Below, in pieces: positions 1-11,346 of a DNA stretch of 64,000 nt (the first letter of the stretch is position 1; every line of letters starts with the position of its first letter). This DNA comes from Metellina segmentata (Eukaryota > Arthropoda > Arachnida > Araneae > Tetragnathidae): NCBI GenBank assembly GCA_947359465.1, contig OX375883.1, forward strand, positions 93,770,411 to 93,834,410, written 5' to 3'. Made by a program: the position numbers and the translations under genes. Under the pieces are notes generated by a model, which made no database searches, had not been told where the DNA came from, and saw nothing but the letters and a program-made list of their open reading frames with translations.

Positions 1-258
1 TAGATATTAAAGTCACCAATGCTGTATAGGTAACTAGCATGTGTTTCCGACATTTATCACGGAAAGAAATCATGGAGTTTGTATTATAATTATTGTTCAG
101 ACAACAGTTTCTCTTTTAAAGAGTAATAATATAAAAATAACACTCCATACCTCTGTAAGCACGTAAAGTGTGAATAGAAAAGTTGCTCAATACTGCTGTG
201 TTATTACCATGCTAAAAAACAGTTGTTACATTGCTAATGATAGCACGTGTAAATGTAA

Positions 259-340
259 GCAGTCGTGGCCGAGTGGTTAAGGCGATGGACTCGAAATCCA
301 TTGGGATCTTCCCGCGTAGGTTCGAATCCTACCGACTGCG
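259..340 (+). tRNA. tRNA-Ser(CGA), array copy 1 (reference copy)
   Basis: Folds as a normal 82-nt serine tRNA. The acceptor stem pairs GCAGTCG with CGACTGC, followed by discriminator G. The D arm contains TGGCCGAGTGG, which is also a good A box. The anticodon stem ATGGA/TCCAT encloses the loop CTCGAAA, giving anticodon CGA for codon UCG. The long class II variable arm pairs GGGA with TCCC. The T stem GTAGG/CCTAC lies round the B box GGTTCGAATCC. CCA is not encoded and there is no intron. A T5 run 5 nt downstream is a plausible Pol III terminator. Copies at 2503, 4001, 5883 and 25661 are identical over all 82 nt. Confidence 0.93.
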
Positions 341-636
341 ATAGTTTTTCTTTTTAAGTTGTAAACATCTATTTTAGATATTAAAGTCACAAATATACTG
401 TATAGGTAACTTGCAGATGTTTCCGGCACTTATCACACAAAGGAATCATTGAGTTTGTATTATAATTATTGTTCAGACCACAGTTCCTCTTTCTAAGAGT
501 AATAATATAAAAATAACACTCCATACCTCTTAAAGCCCAAGAAGTGTGAAAACAAAAGTTGCTTTTTAGTTCTGTGTTACTACCATGCAAAAAAAAACAG
601 TTGTTACATTGCTAATGATAGCAGGTGTCAATGTGA

Positions 637-718
637 GCATTCGTGGCCGAGTGGTTAAGGCGATGGACTCGAAATCCATTGGGATTTTCCCGCGTAGGTT
701 CGAATCCTACCGACTGCG
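637..718 (+). tRNA. tRNA-Ser(CGA), copy 2
   Basis: As copy 1 but the 5' acceptor reads GCATTCG, so one acceptor pair is lost; the variable loop is TTT instead of TCT. Confidence 0.8.
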
Positions 719-1006
719 ATAGTTTTTTAAAGTTATAAACACCTATTTTAGATATTAAAGTCACCAATGCTGTATAGGTAACTAGCATGTGTTTCCGACA
801 TTTATCACGGAAAGAAATCATGGAGTTTGTATTATAATTATTGTTCAGACAACAGTTTCTCTTTTAAAGAGTATTAATATAAAAATAACACTCCATACCT
901 CTGTAAGCACGTAAAGTGTGAATAGAAAAGTTGCTCAATACTGCTGTGTTACTACCATGCTAAAAAACAGTTGTTACATTGCTAATGATAGCACGTGTAA
1001 ATGTAA

Positions 1007-1088
1007 GCAGTCGTGGCCGAGTGGTTAAGGCGATGGATTCGAAATCCATTGGGATATTCCCGCGTAGGTTCGAATCCTACCGACTGCG
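1007..1088 (+). tRNA. tRNA-Ser(CGA), copy 3
   Basis: Anticodon loop TTCGAAA (C32 to T), anticodon still CGA; variable loop TAT. All stems pair. Same variant as copies at 1756 and 3254. Confidence 0.88.
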
Positions 1089-1382
1089 ATAGTTTTTCTT
1101 TTTAAGTTGTAAACATCTATTTTAGATATTAAAGTCACCAATGCTGTATAGGTAACTAGCATGTGTTTCCGACATTTATCACGGAAAGAAATCATGGAGT
1201 TTGTATTATAATTATTGTTCAGACAACAGAGTTTCTCTTTTAAAGAGGAATAATATAAAAATAACACTCTATACCTCTGTAAGCACGTAAAGTGTGAATA
1301 GAAAAATTGCTCATTACTGCTGTGTTACTACCATGCTAAAAAACATTTGTTACATTGCTAATGATAGCAGATGTGAATGTGA

Positions 1383-1464
1383 GCAGTCGTGACCGAGTGG
1401 TTATGGCGATGGACTCGAAATCCATTGGGATTTTCCCGCGTAGGTTCGAATCGTACCGACTGCG
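1383..1464 (+). tRNA. tRNA-Ser(CGA), copy 4, altered D and T arms
   Basis: Carries GTGACCG and GGTTATGG in the D arm and TCGTACC in the T arm, which breaks one T-stem pair and weakens the B-box region. The variant recurs at 2130, 3628 and 25288. Confidence 0.78.
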
Positions 1465-1755
1465 ATAGTTTTTTTTTAAAGTTATAAACATCTATTTTAG
1501 ATATTAAAGTCACCAATGCTGTATAGGTAACTAGCATGTGTTTCCGACATTTATCACGGAAAGAAATCATGGAGTTTGTATTATAATTATTGTTCAGACA
1601 ACAGTTTCTCTTTTAAAGAGTATTAATATAAAAATAACACTCCATACCTCTGTAAGCACGTAAAGTGTGAATAGAAAAGTTGCTCAATACTGCTGTGTTA
1701 CTACCATGCTAAAAAACAGTTGTTACATTGCTAATGATAGCACGTGTAAATGTAA

Positions 1756-1837
1756 GCAGTCGTGGCCGAGTGGTTAAGGCGATGGATTCGAAATCCATTG
1801 GGATATTCCCGCGTAGGTTCGAATCCTACCGACTGCG
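1756..1837 (+). tRNA. tRNA-Ser(CGA), copy 5
   Basis: Same variant as copy 3 (loop TTCGAAA, variable loop TAT); stems intact. Confidence 0.88.
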
Positions 1838-2129
1838 ATAGTTTTTCTTTTTAAGTTGTAAACATCTATTTTAGATATTAAAGTCACCAATGCTGTATAG
1901 GTAACTAGCATGTGTTTCCGACATTTATCACGGAAAGAAATCATGGAGTTTGTATTATAATTATTGTTCAGACAACAGTTTCTCTTTTAAAGAGGAATAA
2001 TATAAAAATAACACTCTATACCTCTGTAAGCACGTAAAGTGTGAATAGAAATATTGCTCATTACTGCTGTGTTACTACCATGCTAAAAAACATTTGTTAC
2101 ATTGCTAATGATAGCAGATGTGAATGTGA

Positions 2130-2211
2130 GCAGTCGTGACCGAGTGGTTATGGCGATGGACTCGAAATCCATTGGGATTTTCCCGCGTAGGTTCGAATCG
2201 TACCGACTGCG
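2130..2211 (+). tRNA. tRNA-Ser(CGA), copy 6, altered D and T arms
   Basis: Same variant as copy 4; with copy 5 it repeats the pair formed by copies 3 and 4. Confidence 0.78.
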
Positions 2212-2502
2212 ATAGTTTTTTTTTAAAGTTATAAACACCTATTTTAGATATTAAAGTCACCAATGCTGTATAGGTAACTAGCATGTGTTTCCGACATTTA
2301 TCACGGAAAGAAATCATGGAGTTTGTATTATAATTATTGTTCAGACAACAGTTTCTCTTTTAAAGAGTAATAATATAAAAATAACACTCCATACCTCTGT
2401 AAGCACGTAAAGTGTGAATAGAAAAGTTGCTCAATACTGCTGTGTTACTACCATGCTAAAAAACAGTTGTTACATTGCTAATGATAGCACGTGTAAATGT
2501 AA

Positions 2503-2584
2503 GCAGTCGTGGCCGAGTGGTTAAGGCGATGGACTCGAAATCCATTGGGATCTTCCCGCGTAGGTTCGAATCCTACCGACTGCG
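2503..2584 (+). tRNA. tRNA-Ser(CGA), copy 7, reference sequence
   Basis: Identical to copy 1 across 82 nt. The trailer begins TTAG rather than ATAG before the T-run. Confidence 0.92.
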
Positions 2585-2880
2585 TTAGTTTTTCTTTTTA
2601 AGTTGTAAACATCTATTTTAGATATTAAAGTCACAAATATACTGTATAGGTAACTTGCAGATGTTTCCGGCACTTATCACACAAAGGAATCATTGAGTTT
2701 GTATTATAATTATTGTTCAGACCACAGTTTCTCTTTCTAAGAGTAATAATATAAAAATAACACTCCATACCTCTTAAAGCCCAAGAAGTGTGAATACAAA
2801 AGTTGCTTTTTAGTTCTGTGTTACTACCATGCAAAAAAAAACAGTTGTTACATTGCTAATGATAGCAGGTGTGAATGCGA

Positions 2881-2962
2881 GCAGTCGTGACCGAGTGGTT
2901 AAGGCGATGGACTCGAAATCCATTGGGATTTTCCCGCGTAGGTTCGAATCCTACCGACTGCG
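2881..2962 (+). tRNA. tRNA-Ser(CGA), copy 8
   Basis: One D-arm change (GTGACCG) and variable loop TTT; all other stems pair. Confidence 0.85.
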
Positions 2963-3253
2963 ATAGTTTTTTTTTAAAGTTATAAACATCTATTTTAGAT
3001 ATTAAAGTCACCAATGCTGTATAGGTAACTAGCATGTGTTTCCGACATTTATCACGGAAAGAAATCATGGAGTTTGTATTATAATTATTGTTCAGACAAC
3101 AGTTTCTCTTTTAAAGAGTATTAATATAAAACTAACACTCCATACCTCTGTAAGCACGTAAAGTGTGAATAGAAAAGTTGCTCAATACTGCTGTGTTACT
3201 ACCATGCTAAAAAACAGTTGTTACATTGCTAATGATAGCACGTGTAAATGTAA

Positions 3254-3335
3254 GCAGTCGTGGCCGAGTGGTTAAGGCGATGGATTCGAAATCCATTGGG
3301 ATATTCCCGCGTAGGTTCGAATCCTACCGACTGCG
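3254..3335 (+). tRNA. tRNA-Ser(CGA), copy 9
   Basis: Same variant as copies 3 and 5. Confidence 0.88.
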
Positions 3336-3627
3336 ATAGTTTTTCTTTTTAAGTTGTAAACATCTATTTTAGATATTAAAGTCACCAATGCTGTATAGGT
3401 AACTAGCATGTGTTTCCGACATTTATCACGGAAAGAAATCATGGAGTTTGTATTATAATTATTGTTCAGACAACAGTTTCTCTTTTAAAGAGGAATAATA
3501 TAAAAATAACACTCTATACCTCTGTAAGCACGTAAAGTGTGAATAGAAAAATTGCTCATTACTGCTGTGTTACTACCATGCTAAAAAACATTTGTTACAT
3601 TGCTAATGATAGCAGATGTGAATGTGA

Positions 3628-3709
3628 GCAGTCGTGACCGAGTGGTTATGGCGATGGACTCGAAATCCATTGGGATTTTCCCGCGTAGGTTCGAATCGTA
3701 CCGACTGCG
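3628..3709 (+). tRNA. tRNA-Ser(CGA), copy 10, altered D and T arms
   Basis: Same variant as copies 4 and 6. Confidence 0.78.
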
Positions 3710-4000
3710 ATAGTTTTTTTTTAAAGTTATAAACATCTATTTTAGATATTAAAGTCACCAATGCTGTATAGGTAACTAGCATGTGTTTCCGACATTTATC
3801 ACGGAAAGAAATCATGGAGTTTGTATTATAATTATTGTTCAGACAACAGTTTCTCTTTTAAAGAGTAATAATATAAAAATAACACTCCATACCTCTGTAA
3901 GCACGTAAAGTGTGAATAGAAAAGTTGCTCAATACTGCTGTGTTACTACCATGCTTAAAAACAGTTGTTACATTGCTAATGATAGCACGTGTAAATGTAA

Positions 4001-4082
4001 GCAGTCGTGGCCGAGTGGTTAAGGCGATGGACTCGAAATCCATTGGGATCTTCCCGCGTAGGTTCGAATCCTACCGACTGCG
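4001..4082 (+). tRNA. tRNA-Ser(CGA), copy 11, reference sequence
   Basis: Identical to copy 1, with the same T5CT5 trailer. Confidence 0.92.
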
Positions 4083-4379
4083 ATAGTTTTTCTTTTTAAG
4101 TTGTAAACATCTATTTTAGATATTAAAGTCACAAATATACTGTATAGGTAACTTGCAGATGTTTCCGGCACTTATCACACAAAGGAATCATTGAGTTTGT
4201 ATTATAATTATTGTTCAGACCACAGTTCCTCTTTCTAAGAGTAATAATATAAAAATAACACTCCATACCTCTTAAACCAAAGAAGTGTGAATACAAAAGT
4301 TGCTTATTAGTTCTGTGTTACTACCATGCAAAAAAAAAAACAGTTGTTACTTTGCTAATGATAGCAGGTGAGAATGTGA

Positions 4380-4461
4380 GCAGTAGTTGCCGAGTGGTTA
4401 AGGCGATGGACTCGAAATCCATTGGGATTTTCCCGCGTAGGTTCGAATCCTACCGACTGCG
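4380..4461 (+). tRNA. tRNA-Ser(CGA), copy 12
   Basis: 5' end reads GCAGTAGTTGCC: one acceptor pair is lost and the first base of the A-box region is changed. The rest matches the reference except variable loop TTT. Confidence 0.75.
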
Positions 4462-4752
4462 ATAGTTTTTCTTTTTAAGTTGTAAACATCTATTTTAGAT
4501 ATAAAAGTCACCAATGCTGTATAGGTAACTAGCATGTGTTTCCAAAAGTATCACTGAAAGAAATCATGGAGTTTGTATTATAATTATTGTTCAGACAATA
4601 GTTTCTCTTTTAAAGAGTAATAATATAAAATTAACACTCCATACCTCTGTAAGCACGTAAAGTGTGAATAGAAAAGTTGCTCATTACTGCTATGTTACTA
4701 ACATGCTAAAAAACAGTTGTTACATTGCTAATGATAGCAGGTGTAAATGTGA

Positions 4753-4834
4753 GCAGTCGTGGCCGAGTGGTTAAGGCGATGGACTCGAAATCCATTGGGA
4801 TCTTCCCGCGTAGGTTCGAATCCTATCGACTGCG
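4753..4834 (+). tRNA. tRNA-Ser(CGA), copy 13
   Basis: Differs from the reference only by C to T at the base of the 3' T stem (CCTATCG), turning a G-C pair into G-U. Confidence 0.88.
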
Positions 4835-5127
4835 ATAGTTTTTCTTTTTAAGTTGTAAACATCTATTTTAGATATTAAAGTCACCAATGCTGTATAGGTA
4901 ACTAGCATGTGTTTCCGACATTTATCACGGAAAGAAATCATGGAGTTTGTATTATAATTATTGTTCAGACAACAGTTTCTCTTTCTAAGAGTAATAATAT
5001 AAAAATAACACTCCATACCTCTTAAAGCCCAAGAAGTGTGAATACAAAAGTTGCTTATTAGTTCTGTGTTACTACCATGCAAAAAAAACAGTTGTTACAT
5101 TGCTAATGATAGCAGGTGTGAATGTGA

Positions 5128-5209
5128 GCAGTCGTGGCCGAGTGGTTAAGGCGATGGACTCGAAATCTATTGGGATATTCCCGCGTGGGTTCGAATCCTA
5201 TCGACTGCG
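5128..5209 (+). tRNA. tRNA-Ser(CGA), copy 14
   Basis: Anticodon stem 3' strand is TCTAT and the T stem reads GTGGG/CCTAT. Both stems are weakened, with G-U or mismatched pairs. Confidence 0.75.
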
Positions 5210-5502
5210 ATAGTTTTTCTTTTTAAGTTGTAAACATCTATTTTAGATATTAAAGTCACCAATGCTGAATAGGTAACTAGCATGTGTTTCCGACATTTAT
5301 CACGGAAAGAAATCACGGAGTTTGTATTATAATTATTGTTCAGACCAGAGTTCCTCTTTCTAAGAGTAATAATATAAAAATAACACTCCATACCTCTTAA
5401 AGCCCAAGAAGCTTGAATACAAGAGTTGTGTTTTAGTTCTGTGTTACTACCATGCAAAAAAAACAGTTGTTGCATTGCTAATGATAGCAGGTGTGATTGT
5501 GA

Positions 5503-5584
5503 GGAGTCGTGGCCGAGTGGTTAAGGCGATGAACTCGAAATCCATTGGGATCTTTCCGCGCAGGTTCGAATCCAACCGACTGCG
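5503..5584 (+). tRNA. tRNA-Ser(CGA), copy 15
   Basis: Acceptor 5' strand GGAGTCG has a mismatch at pair 2. The anticodon stem has GATGAAC in place of GATGGAC. The T stem reads GCAGG/CCAAC. Confidence 0.65.
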
Positions 5585-5882
5585 ATAGTTTTTTTTTTAA
5601 GTTATAAACATCTATTTTAGATATTAAAGTCACCAATGCTGTATAGGTAACTTGCAGATGTTTCCGGCACTTATCACACAAAGGAATCATTGAGTTTGTA
5701 TTATAATTATTGTTCATACAACAGTTTCTCTTTCTAAGAGTAATAATATAAAAATAACACTCCATACCTCTTAAAGCCCAAGAAGTGTGAATATAAAAGT
5801 TGCTTTGTAGTTCTGTGTTACTACCATGCAAAAAAAAAAAAAACAGTTGTTACTTTGCTAATTATAGCAGGTGTGAATGTGA

Positions 5883-5964
5883 GCAGTCGTGGCCGAGTGG
5901 TTAAGGCGATGGACTCGAAATCCATTGGGATCTTCCCGCGTAGGTTCGAATCCTACCGACTGCG
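5883..5964 (+). tRNA. tRNA-Ser(CGA), copy 16, reference sequence
   Basis: Identical to copy 1 although its spacer is of a different subtype. Confidence 0.92.
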
Positions 5965-6261
5965 ATAGTTTTTCTTTTTAAGTTGTAAACATCTATTTTA
6001 GATATTAAAGTCACCAATATACTGTATAGGTAACTTGCAGATGTTTTCGGCACTTATCACGGAAACAAATCATGGAGTTTGTATTATAATTATTGTTCAG
6101 ACAATAGTTTCTCTTTTAAAGAGTAATAATATAAAAATAACACTCCATACCTCTGTAAGCACGTAAAGTGTGAATACAAAAGTTGCTTATTAGTTCTGTG
6201 TTACTATCATGCAAAAAAAAAACAGTTGTTACTTTGCTAATTTTAGCAGTTGTGAATGTGA

Positions 6262-6345
6262 GCAGTCGTGGCCGAGTGGTTAAGGCGATGGACTCGAAAT
6301 CCATTGGGATTTTCCCGCGTAGGTTCGAATCTCCTACCGACTGCG
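6262..6345 (+). pseudogene. tRNA-Ser(CGA)-like, copy 17, 2-nt insertion in T arm
   Basis: 84 nt long: the T arm reads TTCGAATCTCCTACC, two extra bases beyond the reference, which lengthens the T loop. Other stems are intact. Probably non-functional. Confidence 0.75.
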
Positions 6346-6627
6346 ATAGTTTTTCTTTTTAAGTTGTAAACATCTATTTTAGATATAAAAGTCACCAATG
6401 CTGAATAGGTAACTAGCATGTGTTTCCGACATGTATCACTGAAAGAAATCATGGAGTTTGTATTATAATTATTGTTCAGACAATAGTTTCTCTTTTAAAG
6501 AGTAATAATATAAAAATAACATTTGATACCTCTTTAAGCACGTAAAGTGTGTATAGAAAAGTTGCTCATTACTGCTGTGTTACTACCATGCTAAAAAACA
6601 GTTGTTACATTGATAATGATAGCAGCT

Positions 6628-6709
6628 GTGAATGTGAGCAGTCGTGGCCGAGTGGTTATGGCGATGGACTCGAAATCCAGTACGATCTTCTCGCGTAGGT
6701 TCGAATCCT
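6628..6709 (+). tRNA. tRNA-Ser(CGA), copy 18, altered variable arm
   Basis: The anticodon stem end and variable arm read CCAGTACGATCTTCTCG, replacing the GGGA/TCCC hairpin with a weak one. Closely matches copy 37 at 13595. Confidence 0.65.
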
Positions 6710-7009
6710 ACCGACTGCGATAGTTTTTTTTAAAGTTATAAACATCTATTTTAGATATTAAAGTCACCAATGCTGTATAGGTAATTAGCATGTGTTTCCG
6801 ACATTTATCACGGAAAGAAATCATGGAGTTTGTATTATAATTATTGTTCAGACAACAGTTTCTCTTTTAAAGAGTAATAATATAAAAATAACACTCCATA
6901 CCTCTGTAAGCACGTAAAGTGTGAATAGAAAAGTTGCTCATTACTACTATGTTACTACCATGCTAAAAAACAGTTGTTACAATGCTAATGATAGCATTTG
7001 TGAATGTGA

Positions 7010-7091
7010 GATGTCGTATCCGAGTGGTTAAGGCGATGGACTCGAAATCCGTTGGGATCTTCCCGCGTAGGTTCGAATCCTACCGACTGCG
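7010..7091 (+). tRNA. tRNA-Ser(CGA), copy 19, altered acceptor
   Basis: 5' strand GATGTCGTATCC gives two acceptor mismatches and a changed A box. Variant shared with copy 38 at 13968. Confidence 0.6.
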
Positions 7092-7386
7092 ATATTCTTT
7101 CTTTTTAAGTTGTAAACATCTATTTTAGATATTAAAGTCACCAATGCTGTATAGGTAACTAGCATGTGTTTCCGACATTTATCACGGAAAGAAATCATGG
7201 AGTTTGTATTATAATTATTGTTCAGACAACAGTTTCTCTTTCTAAGAGGAATAATATAAAAATAACACTCCATACCTCTTAAAGCCCAAGAAGTGTAAAT
7301 ACAAAAGTTGCTTATTAGTTCTGTGTTACAACCATGCAAAAAAAAACCAGTTGTTATATTGCTAATGATAGCAGGTGCGAAGGTGA

Positions 7387-7468
7387 GCAGTCGTGGCCGA
7401 GTGGTTAAGGCGATGGATTAGAGATCCATTGGGATCTTACCGCGTAGGTTCGAATCCTGCCGACTGCG
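7387..7468 (+). tRNA. tRNA-Ser-like, copy 20, anticodon AGA
   Basis: Anticodon loop TTAGAGA gives anticodon AGA, codon UCU, still serine. Variable arm GGGATCTTACC is weakened; the T stem reads GTAGG/CCTGC. Confidence 0.65.
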
Positions 7469-7760
7469 ATAGTTTTTTTTAAAGTTATAAACATCTATTT
7501 TAGTTATTAAAGTCACCAATGCTGTATTGGTAACTAGCAATTGTTTACGACATTAATCACAGAAAGAAATCATGGAGTTTGTATTATAATTATTGTTCAG
7601 ACAACAGTTTCTCTTTCTAAGAGTAATAATATAAAAATAACACTCCATACTTCTTAAAGCCCAAGAAGTGTGAATACAAACAATGCTTATTAGTTCTGTG
7701 TTACTACCATGCAAAAAAAAACAGTTGTTACATTGCTAATGATAGCAGGTGTCAATGTGA

Positions 7761-7842
7761 GAATTCGTGGACGAGTGGTTAAGGCGATGGACTCGTAATC
7801 CATTGGGATATTCCCGCGTAGGTTCGAATCCTACCGACTGCG
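7761..7842 (+). tRNA. tRNA-Ser-like, copy 21, anticodon CGT
   Basis: Serine-type body with loop CTCGTAA, giving anticodon CGT, which reads the threonine codon ACG. The acceptor 5' strand GAATTCG has several mismatches and the D arm reads GGACGAG, so it is probably a pseudogene. Confidence 0.55.
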
Positions 7843-8135
7843 ATAGTTTTTCTTTTTAAGTTGTAAACATCTATTTTAGATATTAAAGTCACCAATGCTG
7901 TATAGGTAACTAGCATGTGTTTCCGACATTTATCACGGAAAGAAATCATGGATTTTGTATTATAATTATTGTTCAGACAATAGTTTCTCTTTTAAAGAGT
8001 AATAATATAAAAATAACACTCCATACCCCTTGAAGCCCAAGAAGTGTGAATACAAAAGTTGCTTATTAGTTCTGTGTTACTACCATGCAAAAAAAACAGT
8101 TATTAAATTGCTAATGATAGCATGTGTGAATGTGA

Positions 8136-8217
8136 GCAGTCGTGGCCGAGTGGTTAAGGCGGTGGACTCGAAATCCATTGGGATTCTCCCGCTTAGGTTC
8201 GAATTCTACCGACTGCG
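8136..8217 (+). tRNA. tRNA-Ser(CGA), copy 22
   Basis: GGCGGTGGACTCG and a variable-arm/T-arm stretch CCGCTTAGG with GAATTCTACC; the T stem keeps most pairs. Near duplicate of copy 47 at 24162. Confidence 0.7.
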
Positions 8218-8512
8218 ATAGTTTTTTTTTTTTTTTAAAGTTATAAACATCTATTTTAGATATTAAAGTCACCAATGCTGTATATGTACTTAGCATGTTT
8301 TTCCGACATTTATAACGGAAAGAAATCATGGAGTTAGTATTATATATATTGTTCAGACAATAGTTTCTCTTTCTGAGAGTAATAATATAAAAAAACACTC
8401 CATACCTCTTAAAGCCCAAGAAGTGTGAATACAAAAGTTGCTCATTCGTTCTGTGTTACTACTGTCTAAAAAACAGTTGTTACATTGCTAATGATAGCAG
8501 GTGTGAATGTAA

Positions 8513-8594
8513 GCAGTCGTGGCCGAGTGGTTAAGGAGATGGACAAAAAATACGTTGGGATCTTCCCGTGTGAGTTCGAATCGTATCGACTGCG
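8513..8594 (+). pseudogene. tRNA-Ser-like, copy 23, anticodon arm destroyed
   Basis: The anticodon arm is GGACAAAAAATACG, so no normal 7-nt loop or stem forms. Acceptor and T arm are recognisable (CGTGTGAGTTCGAATCGTATC). Followed by a long T-run. Confidence 0.8.
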
Positions 8595-8663
8595 ATAGTT
8601 TTTTTTTTTTTTAATTTATTTAAGTAGTAAAAATCAGTTGTTATATTGCAGGTGTGAACGTGA

Positions 8664-8745
8664 GCAGTCGTGGCCGAGTGGTTAAGACGATGGACTAAAA
8701 TTCCATTGGGATCTTCCAGAGTAGGTTCGAATCCTACCGACTGCG
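8664..8745 (+). tRNA. tRNA-Ser-like, copy 24, anticodon AAA
   Basis: Starts only 151 bp after copy 23, so most of one spacer is deleted. Loop CTAAAAT gives anticodon AAA, a phenylalanine codon. The variable arm reads GGGATCTTCCAGA. Acceptor and T stems are intact. Same type as copy 49. Confidence 0.55.
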
Positions 8746-9086
8746 ATAGTTTTTTTTTTAAGTTATAAACATCGATTCTAGATATTAAAGTCACCAATGC
8801 TGTATAGGTAACTAGCATGTTTTTCCGACATTTATCACGGAAAGAAATCATGGAGTTTGTAAATCAGATGTTTCCGGCACTTATCACAGAAAGAAATCAT
8901 TTAGTTTGTATTAAAATTATTGTTCAGACAACAGTTTCTCTTTCTAAGAGTAATAATATAAAAATAACACTCCATACCTCTGTAAGGACGTAAAGTGTTA
9001 ATAGAAATGTTGCTCATTCCTGCTGTGTTACTATCATTCTAAAAAAACAGTTGTTACATTGCTAATGATAGCAGGTGTGAATGTGA

Positions 9087-9168
9087 GCTGTTGTGGCCGA
9101 GTGGTTAAGGCGATGGACTCGAAATCCATTGGGATCTTCCCCCGTAGGTTCGAATCCTACCGACTGCG
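9087..9168 (+). tRNA. tRNA-Ser(CGA), copy 25
   Basis: Acceptor 5' strand GCTGTTG breaks two pairs; the rest is close to the reference. Trailer begins ACAATTTTTTT. Confidence 0.7.
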
Positions 9169-9457
9169 ACAATTTTTTTAAAGTTATAAACATCTATTTT
9201 AGATATTAAAGTCACCAATACTGTATAGGTAACTTGCAGATGTTTCCGGCACTTTTCACAGAAAATAATCATTGAGTTTGTATTATAATTATTGTTCAGA
9301 CAACAGATTATCTTTCTAAGAGTAATAATATAAAAATAACACTCCATACCTTTGTAAGCACGTAAAGTGTTAATAGAAAATTTGCTCATTCGTGCTGTGT
9401 TACTGCCATGCAAGAAAACAGTTGTTACATTGCTAATGATAGCAGGTGTGATTGTGA

Positions 9458-9539
9458 GCAGTCGTGGGCGAGTGGTTAAGGCGATGGACTAGAAATCCAT
9501 TGGGATCTTGTCGCGTAGGTTCGAATCCTACCGATTGCG
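9458..9539 (+). tRNA. tRNA-Ser-like, copy 26, anticodon AGA
   Basis: Loop CTAGAAA gives AGA (codon UCU, serine). D arm GGGCGAG; 3' acceptor CGATTGC turns one pair into G-U. Near duplicate of copy 52. Confidence 0.72.
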
Positions 9540-9827
9540 ACAATTTTTTTAAAGTTATAAATATCTATTTTAGATATTAAAGTCACCAATGCTGTATAGG
9601 TAACTGGCATATGTTTCCGGCTCTTATGACAGAAAGAAATCATTGAGTTTGTATTGTAATTATTGTTCAGACAACAGTTTCTTTTTCTAAGAGCAATAAT
9701 ATAAAAATAACACCCCATATCTCGTTAAGCACAAGAAGTGTGAATACAAAAGTTGCTCATTCGTTCTGTATTACTACTGTCTAAAAAACAGTTGTTACAT
9801 TGCTAATGATAGCAGATGTGAATGTGA

Positions 9828-9909
9828 GCAGTCGTGGGCGAGTGGTTAAGGCGATGGACTCGAAATCCATTGGGATCTTCACGCGTAGGTTCGAATCCTA
9901 CCGACTGCG
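9828..9909 (+). tRNA. tRNA-Ser(CGA), copy 27
   Basis: Only GGGCGAG in the D arm and CTTCACG in the variable arm differ from the reference. Confidence 0.8.
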
Positions 9910-10202
9910 ATAGTTTTTCTTTTCAAGTTGTAAACATCTATTTTAGATATTAATGTCACCAATGCTGTATAGGTAACTAGCATGTATTGCCGACATTTAT
10001 CACGGAAAGAAATCATGGAGTTTGTATTATAATTATTGTTCAGACAACAATTTTTTCTTTTAAAGAGTAATAATATAAAAATAACACTCCATACCTCTGT
10101 AAGCACGTAAAGTGTGAATAGAAAAGTTGCTCATTACTACTGTGTTACTACCATGCTAAAAATCAGTTGTTACAATGCTAATGATAGCATTTGTGAATGT
10201 GA

Positions 10203-10284
10203 GATGTCGTGGCCGAGTGGTTAAGGCGATGGACTCGAAATCCATTGGGATATTCCCGCGTAGGTTCGAATCCTACCGACTGCG
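10203..10284 (+). tRNA. tRNA-Ser(CGA), copy 28
   Basis: Acceptor 5' strand GATGTCG gives two mismatches; D, anticodon and T arms are intact. Confidence 0.7.
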
Positions 10285-10581
10285 ATATTCTTTCTTTTTA
10301 AGTTGTAAACATCTATTTTAGATATTAAAGTCACCAATGCTGTATAGGTAACTAGCATGTGTTTCCGAAATTTGTCACGGAAAGAAATCATGGAGTTTGT
10401 ATTATAATTATTGTTCAGACAATAGTTTCTCTTTTAAAGAGCAATAATATATAAATAACACTCCATACCTCTTAAAGCCCAAGAAGTGTGAATACAAAAG
10501 TTGCTTATTAGTTCTGTGTTACTACCATGCAAAAAAAAAAACCAGTTGTTATATTGCTAATGATAGTATGTGCGAAGGTGA

Positions 10582-10663
10582 GCAGTCGTGGCTAAGTGGT
10601 TAAGGCGATGGACTCGTAATCCGTTGGGATCTTACCGCGTAGGTTCGAATCCTACCGAATGTG
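10582..10663 (+). pseudogene. tRNA-Ser-like, copy 29, anticodon CGT, broken acceptor
   Basis: Loop CTCGTAA gives CGT; the D arm reads GGCTAAG; the 3' acceptor CGAATGTG no longer pairs well. Related to copy 39, which keeps CGA. Confidence 0.65.
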
Positions 10664-10961
10664 GTAGGTTTTTTTTTTAAGTTACAAACATCTATATATA
10701 TTTTAGATATTAAAGTCACCAATGCTGTATAGGTAACTAGCATGTGTTTCCGACATTTATCACGGAAAGAAATCATGGAGTTTGTATCATAATTATTGTT
10801 CAGACAATAGTTTCTCTTTTAAAGAGCAATAATATAAAAATAACACTCCATACCTCTGTAAGCACGTAAAGTGTGAATAGAAAAGTTGCTCATTACTGCT
10901 GTGTTACTACCATGCTAAAAAACAGTTGTTACATTGCTAATGATAGCAGGTGTGAATGAGA

Positions 10962-11043
10962 GCAGTCGTGGCCGAGTGGTTAAGGCGATGGAATAGAGAT
11001 CAATTGGGATATTACCGCGTAGGTTCGAATCCTGCCGACTGCG
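10962..11043 (+). tRNA. tRNA-Ser-like, copy 30, anticodon AGA
   Basis: Loop ATAGAGA gives AGA but lacks the usual pyrimidine at position 32, and the stem partner is TCAAT. T stem GTAGG/CCTGC. Confidence 0.55.
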
Positions 11044-11346
11044 ATAGTTTTTTTTAAAGTTATAAACATCTATTTTAGTTATTAAGGTCACCAATGCTGT
11101 ATTGGTATCTAGCAATTGTTTCCGACATTAATCACAGAAAGAAACCATGGCGTTTTGTATTATCATTATTATTGTTCAGACAATAGTTTCTCTTTTAAAG
11201 AGTAATAATATAAAAATAACACTCCATACCTCTTAAACCAAAGAAGTGTGAATACAAAAGTTGCTTATTAGTTCTGTGTTACTACCAAGCAAAAAAAAAA
11301 AAAAAAACAGTTGTTACTTTGCTAATGATAGCAGGTGTGAATGTGA

